DNA from: CAIUVD01 sp044338255
Lineage (GTDB): Bacteria > Planctomycetota > UBA11346
Length of the DNA: 9,796 bases
Reading direction: 5' to 3'
Assembly (NCBI GenBank): GCA_044338255.1
Contig: JBIILZ010000132.1
Span: 1-9,796 of the forward strand
Below the pieces are notes generated by a model. The model worked only from the letters and a program-made list of their open reading frames with translations. It was not told the origin of the DNA and ran no database searches. Position 1 is the stretch's first letter. Every line of letters starts with the position of its first letter. Position numbers and translations under genes: made by a program. Positions 1 to 5,389 of this stretch are shown here, piece after piece.

Positions 1-2
1 TC

Positions 3-31
3 ATTGCCGGCAGACTCCCGTTGCCGGCAAT
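3..31. repeat. Perfect 10-bp inverted repeat (hairpin)
   Basis: ATTGCCGGCA at 3-12 pairs perfectly with TGCCGGCAAT at 22-31 across a 9-nt loop. Each arm contains the nearly self-complementary core TTGCCGGCAA. No T-run follows on either strand, so it is not a classical intrinsic terminator. It could be the end of a transcript to the left, or a palindromic repeat. Bases 7-18 (CCGGCAGACTCC) also match the right terminal repeat of the small element at 9374-9533. Confidence 0.6.
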
Positions 32-99
32 CAAATAGGCCCCCGCAACCCCGAACTGACTATACCAGTGCGAATTTATGTACCCACACCAAACAGCGA

Positions 100-340
100 G
101 GAGCCGATAAACCGGCATGAAAGAGCAGATGAAAGAGCTGTACGTTGAGGGCCTAGCAAGCCACGACGGCCACCCCCATGCGGTTATGATGGCAACATCA
201 TGGCCGAAGCGTTGGACGGTGGCGCGCGCGGGCGAGGTATCGAGCCTCGAAACAAGCATTCGGGATGCCGACCCTGTGTCTGTAGGGCAAGGCAATACGA
301 CGACGCGGAAATCCCGGGCCGGCACTTCTTCGCACGAGTC
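100..340 (+). mobile_element. Possible 5' remnant of a bacterial group II intron
   Basis: From memory, the 5' portions of many bacterial group II introns, ahead of the reverse transcriptase/maturase gene, carry a recognisable run in which one frame reads like KELYVEGLAxH and a second reads EALxGxRAGRxIEPRN followed by a GADAV-like stretch. This region shows the same order. The frame starting at 117 reads MKELYVEGLASHDG, the frame starting at 200 reads MAEALDGGARGRGIEPRN, and CGGGATGCCGACCCTGTG lies at 261-278. The similarity fades after about 330. No reverse transcriptase ORF and no domain V/VI are visible, so it would be a truncated remnant. The 90-residue ORF at 117-389 is then intron RNA rather than a protein gene. 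A covariance-model search would settle this. Confidence 0.42.
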
Positions 341-392
341 ACCGCCCCGCGAAAAGCCACCCGTTACCATTTCACACCTACAACAATAGCGG

Positions 393-429
393 AACATTAC
401 TTGATCGATAGATACATATACGTAATGTT
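393..429. promoter_or_regulatory. Candidate operator ahead of the vapBC pair
   Basis: AACATTAC (393-400) and GTAATGTT (422-429) are perfect inverted 8-mers, extending to 9 of 10 with the flanking bases, separated by 21 nt. The repeat ends 5 bp before the antitoxin ATG at 435. Antitoxins with AbrB-type DNA-binding folds commonly repress their own operons through inverted repeats in this position, so this is a reasonable autoregulatory site. The AT-rich spacer could hold the promoter, but no clear -35/-10 pair stands out. Confidence 0.45.
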
Positions 430-434
430 TCTGC

Positions 435-698
435 ATGCCAGCAACCTCCCCGACATCCCTGATTTCCGCCCGGGGGCAGACCCAGGTGCCGCAGTGGGTG
501 CGCGAGGAACTCCATCTGTCACCCGGTCAGCAGGTGCGCTGGGTAGTGCGCGATGGCGAAGCCCGGTTGCGCCCGGTGCCGCAGGCTGATCCCCTCGCTG
601 CGCTTGCATTTGCTGAACAGCACGGTCTGGAATCGACCATGAGCAGCGATGACTACCTCGCCGACCTGCGCGGAGGTGAGACGGAGGGCGCGCCGTGA
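435..698 (+). CDS. vapB: AbrB/MazE-fold antitoxin of a VapBC pair
   Basis: This 87-residue protein is the likely antitoxin for the PIN-domain toxin that follows. Residues 9-48 (ISARGQTQVPQWVREELHLS, then PGQQVRWVVRDGEARLRPV) follow the swapped-hairpin AbrB/SpoVT pattern: a strand with S-x-R-G-Q, a VP-x-x-VR-x-x-L turn, PGQ-x-V and a final beta-strand before RP. The acidic tail from about residue 70 (SSDDYLADLRGGE) resembles the toxin-binding tail of such antitoxins. It probably forms a dimer that binds operator DNA and neutralises the RNase. The gene ends in TGA sharing bases with the GTG start of the toxin, which implies translational coupling. No strong Shine-Dalgarno precedes 435. An ATG ten bases upstream (425) is in another frame. 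The N-terminus fits the family well from this start. Confidence 0.8.
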   Translation: MPATSPTSLISARGQTQVPQWVREELHLSPGQQVRWVVRDGEARLRPVPQADPLAALAFAEQHGLESTMSSDDYLADLRGGETEGAP

Positions 699-1168
699 CC
701 TGGATCGTGGACACCTGTGTGCTCCTCGATGTGCTCCTGAATGATGCGAGGTTCGGTCGCTCATCGGCAACCTGCTTGGCGCATCTGCTCCCCAAGGGTC
801 TCGCCATCACCAGCACCACCTTCATCGAGTTGGCCCCGGCTTTTCGCGGGGATGTCGCCTTGCTGGAGGCCTTCCTCGACCAGGTCGGCGTGGCCCACCA
901 GGCGCTGCCCGGATCCGTGCAGGGACTGACCCCGGCCTGGGAGGCCGACGATACCGCCCACGCGTTTGGCGCGTGGCATCGGCATGTGCAGGCACGGCGA
1001 AGCAGTGGGGGCACGATCCCACGCCGCCCGCTGGCCGACCTTTTCATTGCGACTGTGGCCCGTCGGTTCGCCGGGGTGGTCACGCGCAACGCTGCGCATG
1101 TCCAGGGCCTTTTTCCAGAGGGCGCCATCCGCGTGGTTGATCCGACGCAGCCGGACACCTGGCCCTGA
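695..1168 (+). CDS. vapC: PIN-domain toxin (VapC-type ribonuclease)
   Basis: The 157-residue protein has the PIN-domain layout of VapC toxins, Mg-dependent endoribonucleases that usually cut tRNA or rRNA. It opens with WIVDTCVLLDVL, where Asp6 is the first metal ligand and Asp12 sits on the same helix. Glu45 in TTFIELAP is the second conserved acid, and Asp115 in RPLADLFIATVA is the third. The closing TRNAAHVQGLFP (130-141) matches the usual TR-(D/N)-x-x-x-F/L segment, with Asn in place of the fourth acid seen in many members. Length is slightly above the usual 125-145. It starts at GTG and overlaps the antitoxin stop by four bases (GTGA), the typical toxin-antitoxin arrangement. Nothing suggests truncation. 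A long antisense ORF spanning 397-1257 is a GC-rich shadow. Confidence 0.86.
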   Translation: MTWIVDTCVLLDVLLNDARFGRSSATCLAHLLPKGLAITSTTFIELAPAFRGDVALLEAFLDQVGVAHQALPGSVQGLTPAWEADDTAHAFGAWHRHVQARRSSGGTIPRRPLADLFIATVARRFAGVVTRNAAHVQGLFPEGAIRVVDPTQPDTWP

Positions 1169-1198
1169 GTGCCGTGGTCGTGGGCTGATGGTGCGCTG

Positions 1199-1242
1199 GC
1201 GGTGACAGCCACGACGATGGGCGCGACTGTCACCCTCACCGC
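1199..1242 (+). terminator. Nested inverted repeats downstream of vapC
   Basis: GGTGACAG (1201-1208) pairs perfectly with CTGTCACC (1227-1234). The overlapping GCGGTGA (1199-1205) pairs with TCACCGC (1236-1242), so two alternative hairpins are possible. They begin 30 nt after the vapC stop. There is no T-run, so Rho-independent termination is not supported. A 3'-end structure or protein site is possible. Confidence 0.3.
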
Positions 1243-1361
1243 ACTGGACAGGGCCATGAGAGCCGGTCACATGCCAAAGGTCCGCGTCAGGCCGCGCGGG
1301 GAACCCTCTGGGCGAGGCCGCGGCCAATACGTGTGACCAACCACCACCGAGCGCAGCCCTC

Positions 1362-1640
1362 ATGGCCACCATCCTCTACAAAGACGCAGCCATCCCCGCC
1401 GAGCGCGGCCAGGACGTGCTCGGCGCGATCGTCGGCGCGGGCAAGCCGATCAGCTACCTGTGCATGTCCGGCAGTTGCGGCATGTGCCGGGTGACCGTCT
1501 CCAGCGGCGCCGACCAGCTCGCCCCGCTGGCCCCGGCCGAGCGCTTCCACTGCAAGGGTTTCACCGGCAAGGACGGCGAAGCCCGCCTCGCCTACCAGGC
1601 GGTGGTGCTGGGTACAGGTGTGGTCACGGTCGAACAGTAA
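1362..1640 (+). CDS. 2Fe-2S ferredoxin-like protein lacking the fourth cysteine
   Basis: This is a 92-residue plant-type (beta-grasp) ferredoxin. The cluster loop ISYLCMSGSCGMCRVTV holds Cys34, Cys39 and Cys42 in the canonical C-x4-C-x2-C spacing. A short N-terminal beta-hairpin (ATILYKDAAIPAERGQDVL) precedes it, as in soluble single-domain ferredoxins that pass electrons to oxygenases or reductases. The fourth ligand normally sits in a C-terminal R-L-A-C-Q motif. Here it reads RLAYQ with Tyr78, codon TAC at 1593-1595, one transition away from TGC. Cys64 in FHCKG is an extra cysteine that might substitute. The cluster may therefore be unusual, labile or absent. No good Shine-Dalgarno precedes 1362, but the N-terminal fit supports this start. 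The gene lies 49 bp before hisH on the same strand, so they may be co-transcribed, though no functional link is evident. Confidence 0.8.
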   Translation: MATILYKDAAIPAERGQDVLGAIVGAGKPISYLCMSGSCGMCRVTVSSGADQLAPLAPAERFHCKGFTGKDGEARLAYQAVVLGTGVVTVEQ

Positions 1641-1689
1641 AACCGCTGCCGTCGCTTGAGCGGCGCCGGGCTGCGGATTGCTGCCGTCC

Positions 1690-2298
1690 ATGCGCGTTGC
1701 CATCATCGATTACGAAGCCGGTAACGTGACCTCGGTGGCGCGGGCGGTGGCGGCGGTGGGGCATGAGGAGGTTGTGACCCGTGATGCGGCGGTGATTGCG
1801 GCGGCGGACAAAGTGATCTTTCCCGGCGTTGGTGCGGCGGGGTCGTGTATGGCCAGCTTCCGGGCGTTGGGCATGGACCAGACGTTGGCGAAGGCCATTG
1901 CTGCCGATCGGCCGCTGCTGTGCATCTGCGTGGGCCTGCAACTGCTGTTTGAATCCAGTGAGGAGGATGGCGGCACGCCCTGCCTAGGCATTTTGCCGGG
2001 GCGTGCGGTGCGTTTCCAGCCCACGAATCTGGCGCTCACGGTGCCGCACATGGGTTGGAACCCGACCACGCTCGATGATCCGCAGCTCGGACGTGGGATT
2101 GCAGCCGAGTCGGCATTTTATTATGTCCACTCATACCATCCCGCGCCGGGGGCCGGGGTGCAGGTGATCGCCACGGCGGATCACGGCGGACGCTTTTGCG
2201 CCGGGGTGCGCCGGGGCAACCTGGCGGCAGTGCAGTTTCATCCCGAAAAGAGCGGAGCGGTGGGACTGCGGCTCCTCAGCAATTTTCTTACTGCATGA
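1690..2298 (+). CDS. hisH: HisH, glutaminase subunit of imidazole glycerol phosphate synthase
   Basis: The 202-residue class I glutamine amidotransferase hydrolyses glutamine and channels ammonia to HisF, which makes imidazole glycerol phosphate and AICAR in histidine synthesis. It begins MRVAIIDYEAGNVTSVARA, typical of HisH. The oxyanion-side PGVGA segment is at 45-49 and the nucleophile elbow CICVGLQLLFESSEE has Cys70 as nucleophile. The catalytic pair His184 and Glu186 is in VQFHPEKSG. The usual Gly two residues before the nucleophile is Cys68, a mild variation. Full length matches the family. I prefer ATG 1690 over an in-frame TTG at 1678, because the protein then starts directly with the first beta-strand. 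No other his gene is in the window; the partner hisF must lie elsewhere. Confidence 0.95.
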   Translation: MRVAIIDYEAGNVTSVARAVAAVGHEEVVTRDAAVIAAADKVIFPGVGAAGSCMASFRALGMDQTLAKAIAADRPLLCICVGLQLLFESSEEDGGTPCLGILPGRAVRFQPTNLALTVPHMGWNPTTLDDPQLGRGIAAESAFYYVHSYHPAPGAGVQVIATADHGGRFCAGVRRGNLAAVQFHPEKSGAVGLRLLSNFLTA

Positions 2299-2552
2299 GT
2301 CGTTTCCTGGTATTGCTGTTGGCGTTGAGTGCTGCCGCCCAGGAGGTGGTAGTAGAGGGCGTGACCGGGGCGCGCTGCCAGTTGCCGGCGGCCACCGCCG
2401 GGGGCTGCTGGAACAACTACGACATCACCGGCGCACCCAGACACCCGTGGACGCAGCCATCCCCGCATGAAACCGTGACCAACAAAGAGGACCCAGATGA
2501 CCGCATGCGATCGACCAGATCGCTCGCCCGGGAGCGCACGCCCACGCACTGA
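2295..2552 (+). CDS. Short exported ORF, probably a truncated gene
   Basis: The 85-residue ORF starts at an ATG overlapping the hisH stop (ATGA, 2295-2298), so it is likely translated by coupling. Residues 1-16 (MSRFLVLLLALSAAAQ) form a convincing signal peptide with an AAAQ/E-type cleavage region. The next 25 residues (EVVVEGVTGARCQLPAATAG and on) look like a mature exported protein with two cysteines. After about residue 42 the composition turns to Pro/Thr/Arg-rich sequence without obvious structure, as if the original reading frame had been lost. I do not recognise a family. It may be the 5' stub of a longer gene that once followed hisH, cut off near 2420 by a rearrangement ahead of the low-complexity region. 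Confidence 0.45.
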   Translation: MSRFLVLLLALSAAAQEVVVEGVTGARCQLPAATAGGCWNNYDITGAPRHPWTQPSPHETVTNKEDPDDRMRSTRSLARERTPTH

Positions 2553-2654
2553 CCGGACACCTCTCATCCGAACCGGGTATGCGGAAGCAAATCACCCAGG
2601 GCCATGTCCAACACCCGTTTCTTCAACCCGCGGCGCAATGGCGCCTGGAGCGGG

Positions 2655-2694
2655 ATCGGCATCGGCATCGGCATCGGCATCGGCATCGGCATCG
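2655..2694. repeat. Hexanucleotide microsatellite (ATCGGC)n
   Basis: Six perfect copies of ATCGGC (2655-2690) are followed by ATCG. The three forward frames give Gly-Ile, His-Arg and Ala-Ser dipeptide runs, and none belongs to a convincing gene. Overlapping small ORFs at 2497-2913 are products of this repeat. Slippage-prone arrays like this vary in length between strains. Confidence 0.9.
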
Positions 2695-2726
2695 ATCGCG
2701 CCGCGGCTCGAAGCAACGCAATGCAT

Positions 2727-2755
2727 TTTCCGCGCGGCGCGGCTGGCAGGTCGGC
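2727..2755. repeat. Copy A of a short dispersed repeat
   Basis: Positions 2730-2755 match 8720-8745 at 24 of 26 bases in the same orientation, with TTT on the left of both. This copy is intergenic, starting 10 bp past the stop of the Ig/FGE-like gene on its transcript side. The other copy lies inside a coding sequence and encodes ARRGWQVG. Confidence 0.6.
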
Positions 2756-2764
2756 TCTCCCCCA

Positions 2765-5305
2765 TCAGTGGAGGTCATCTCGCGCTCTCTCTTGACGACC
2801 CTTACGAATCCCAAGACCCAACACTGCCAGCACAAGACCCGCCAATCCACCGACGCCACAGCCACCGGCACTGCTGGTTCCGCTTGAGACCGTAACATCT
2901 GGAATCGTCGCATCCGTCACCGTCAGAGTCGCATTGTTCGAGGTCACCGCTCCGGCGCTGTTGGTCACCACCACGCTGAACAGTGCGCCGTTGTCACCGA
3001 TCACCGTTGCCGGGGTGGTATAGCTTGCCGACGTGGCGCCACTGATCGCCGTGCCGCCCTTGCGCCACTGATAGGTTGGCGTGGGCGTTCCGGTCGCGAC
3101 CACGGTGAAGGTGACAGTCTGGCCAACGGTTGCCGACTGATTCGTGGATTGGGTCGTGATGACCGGCGGGATGGGCGTAGGCGCAGCCTGGACATGCAGG
3201 CTCGTGGTGCTTGACTCCGCGTAGTCATCGAGGTTCGATGCCACGACGACATATATTGCACCATTATCCGACATGGTGGTTGAGGGTGTCGTATAGCTTG
3301 CCGACGTGGCGCCGACGATGTTCACACTGTTCTTTTTCCACTGATAGGTCGGCGCTGGATTTCCGATCGCGACTACCGTGAAAGTTGCGGCATGGCCAAC
3401 CGTGACCGTCTGATCATCCGGTTGGGAGATGATTTGCGCATAGAAATGAACGGTCAATTTTGCATTTCGAGATAATGTTGTCCCCGCGGAATTTCTCACC
3501 TCGACGCTGAATTGGGCGCCGTTGTCTTCTTTCACCGTCACCGGGGTCGTATAGCTGGCGGCCGTGGCGCCGACGATCGCGATATTGTTCTTGAGCCATT
3601 GAAACGTCGGCAGCGGTGTCCCTGTGGCGGTCACCGTGAAGGTGGCTCTTTCCCCAGGCGCTATCATGTATTGCCTTACCGCGGTCGTGGTCAGATCCGC
3701 CGGTTGGGCGGTGATGACGGGGGCCATGGTGGTCGAGGTCACGGTCAAATTAACATTATTCGACGTGGTCGTGCCGGTGCTGTTGGTGATTACCACACGG
3801 ATAGCCGCCCCGTTGTCGGAGAGGCTCGCCGTCGGAATGACCAGACTCGTCGCGGTCGCTCCCGGGATGTTCACTCCATTGCGTTGCCATTGATAGGTCG
3901 GCGTAGGATTCCCGCTCGCAACCGCCGTGAAGGTGGCTGCCTGTCCGGCGACCACCGCCAGATCCTGCGGCTGGTTGGCGATGCGAGGCTCGAACACACC
4001 GGGCATGACCAGTCGCAAGCCCCACAACTTCCAGGCGTCAGCCGTCGTACGGTGGCGAGAAGAGGCGCGAATCTTGAGATTGTCAAAGATGCTCTGGCCG
4101 CGGAAACAACTCGAACCACCTGAGGCAAGTGGCCAGGCGGGATCGATCTGGGCTCCGCTGCCAAAATTGGGGACATAGGCGTCTGCGGTATACTCGCTGA
4201 CGTTCCCCAGCATATCGTACAAGCCCCAGGCATTGGGCTGTTTGCGCTTCACGTGATGGGTGCCGATGTTGAGCTGTGGATATTGGCGGTTGGTCCACCA
4301 TCCGGTGGTGCCAGTGAGCGGAGTCGGGGCGGTTTCTCCGACATAGCGGCCAGCATTGCCACCATACCAGGCAATGGCGTCCAGACCGGGGATGTTGGCG
4401 TCGCCAACTGCGACATATGAGCCCTGATAGATGGGGGTGGTGGTGCCGGCGCGGCAGGCGTATTCCCACTGCGCATCGGTGGGCAGGGCGGCTGGAAATC
4501 CGCCGACCTGGGCGCTAAGCATGGACAGGAATGACGGCTGGGATGCGGTAGAAAAAAAGATCCCGTTTTTTGACATATTCTCCACCGGCAGGTCAAGTCC
4601 GTCGGTTCCGGTTGCCGTATAGTTCGAGGGATTTGCGCCGGTGACGGCCTTCCACAGGCGCTGGGTGCATTCGCTGTCGGCCATCCAGAACCCGCGAGTG
4701 AGCGTCACCTGATGCAGTTCTTCGCCGGCCCATCCCCATTCGCCGGCTTCGAAACGAATATCTGCCACATCGCAGCCCATGGTAAAGGTGCCGGCGGGGA
4801 TCCAGCGGAAACGTTGCACGGCGGTGAGACCGTTGGCTGCGACCGTCAGATCAGCCCAGGGTGCAGGACCGCTGGCGTCGAGATCCTGGACCGAGGCCCA
4901 CGGAGCCGGAGCCGGAATTTTCAAGATGGCACTCGCGGAAGTGACCGCACCGGCGCGATTAGTCGCCACCACGCTGAAGCGACCACCATCACTATTCAAT
5001 GCCATGGAGGGAGTCGTGTAGGTAGCTGCGTTCGCTGCCGGAATGTCCACCCCCTCAAGTCGCCATTGGTAGGTCGGCGCTGGCGAGCCGGTGACGGTCA
5101 CGGCGAAGGTCGCGGTTTGTCCGGCACTGATGTGACGGTTAACCGGCTGGATGGTGATGACCGGGGCGGCGTCGGCAGCGCTCAGGCCCGTGGCACCCAG
5201 CGTCAAGAGCCACATCAGCGCCAAAAGAAACATAGATTTCGGACTGACGGGAATAACGGGGGTTAAGAAAGATCGACGCGATGAGGAGACATGGATGGTC
5301 TGCAT
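2765..5305 (-). CDS. Exported Ig-like / FGE-sulfatase-like repeat protein with C-terminal anchor
   Basis: This is an 846-residue surface or secreted protein. A signal peptide lies at about 25-46 (MFLLALMWLLTLGATGLSAA). Ig-like domain 1 is at 48-130 and an FGE/SUMF1-like domain at 165-434. Ig-like domains 2-5 are at 438-523, 529-619, 623-705 and 714-797. Each Ig unit carries P-x-I-x-x-Q, G-x-x-A/V-T-F and P-T-(Y/F)-Q-W signatures. The FGE-like part has RWIPAGTFTMGC, LPTDAQWEYACRAGTT, WGLYDMLGNVSEYTAD, CFRGQS and WGLRLV. The paired catalytic cysteines of true formylglycine-generating enzymes are not seen, so it is probably a binding fold. The C-terminus (812-841) is SAGGCGVGG, a hydrophobic helix, then RKGRQER, resembling GlyGly/MYXO-type sorting tags. 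The start is uncertain: Met25 (codon at 5233) would give a more normal signal peptide, and neither start has a clear ribosome site. It lies 84 bp after the sigma gene, in the same direction. Confidence 0.85.
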   Translation of the reverse strand: MQTIHVSSSRRSFLTPVIPVSPKSMFLLALMWLLTLGATGLSAADAAPVITIQPVNRHISAGQTATFAVTVTGSPAPTYQWRLEGVDIPAANAATYTTPSMALNSDGGRFSVVATNRAGAVTSASAILKIPAPAPWASVQDLDASGPAPWADLTVAANGLTAVQRFRWIPAGTFTMGCDVADIRFEAGEWGWAGEELHQVTLTRGFWMADSECTQRLWKAVTGANPSNYTATGTDGLDLPVENMSKNGIFFSTASQPSFLSMLSAQVGGFPAALPTDAQWEYACRAGTTTPIYQGSYVAVGDANIPGLDAIAWYGGNAGRYVGETAPTPLTGTTGWWTNRQYPQLNIGTHHVKRKQPNAWGLYDMLGNVSEYTADAYVPNFGSGAQIDPAWPLASGGSSCFRGQSIFDNLKIRASSRHRTTADAWKLWGLRLVMPGVFEPRIANQPQDLAVVAGQAATFTAVASGNPTPTYQWQRNGVNIPGATATSLVIPTASLSDNGAAIRVVITNSTGTTTSNNVNLTVTSTTMAPVITAQPADLTTTAVRQYMIAPGERATFTVTATGTPLPTFQWLKNNIAIVGATAASYTTPVTVKEDNGAQFSVEVRNSAGTTLSRNAKLTVHFYAQIISQPDDQTVTVGHAATFTVVAIGNPAPTYQWKKNSVNIVGATSASYTTPSTTMSDNGAIYVVVASNLDDYAESSTTSLHVQAAPTPIPPVITTQSTNQSATVGQTVTFTVVATGTPTPTYQWRKGGTAISGATSASYTTPATVIGDNGALFSVVVTNSAGAVTSNNATLTVTDATIPDVTVSSGTSSAGGCGVGGLAGLVLAVLGLGIRKGRQERARDDLH
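3018..3313. repeat. DNA-level repeat between Ig modules
   Basis: Bases 3018-3040 and 3291-3313 are identical over 23 bp, within the codons for the GATSASYTTP-type strand of Ig domains 5 and 4. A weaker copy occurs near 3549. Identity at the DNA level in a repeated protein suggests fairly recent unit duplication or gene conversion. Confidence 0.6.
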
Positions 5306-5326
5306 GTCGAGGAGATGATTCTCGAC
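5306..5326 (-). promoter_or_regulatory. Hairpin directly ahead of the annotated start of the Ig/FGE-like gene
   Basis: GTCGAG (5306-5311) and CTCGAC (5321-5326) form a 6-bp stem with a 9-nt loop, touching the ATG at 5305. It would sit where the ribosome binds. This either reduces initiation there or hints that translation begins at the Met codon at 5233 instead. It could also be a processing site in the sigma-Ig mRNA. Confidence 0.3.
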
Positions 5327-5389
5327 CCCTGCCTTATGCGTCGATTATTCCTGGAGCCCGCTTCGTCCGTATCTGCGTGTCACACGGAA

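Noticed and set aside
117..389. 90-codon ORF as a protein gene
   Set aside because: Its first part matches the intron-like RNA pattern and the rest is low in protein character, so it is better explained as part of an intron remnant.
397..1257. 286-codon ORF on the minus strand
   Set aside because: It lies fully antisense to vapBC, is Ala/Arg/Ser/Pro-rich without family features, and is explained by GC-rich codon shadowing.
1678..1689. TTG start four codons upstream of hisH ATG
   Set aside because: ATG 1690 begins the conserved first strand directly, and TTG has no better ribosome site.
2700..2764. Intrinsic terminator for the Ig/FGE-like gene
   Set aside because: The GC-rich CCGCGCGGCGCGG could fold only weakly and no T-run follows on the minus strand.
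2497..2913. Overlapping ORFs with Ala-Ser, His-Arg and Gly-Ile repeats
   Set aside because: The repeats come from one hexanucleotide array read in three frames, and the ORFs overlap the end of the Ig/FGE-like gene.
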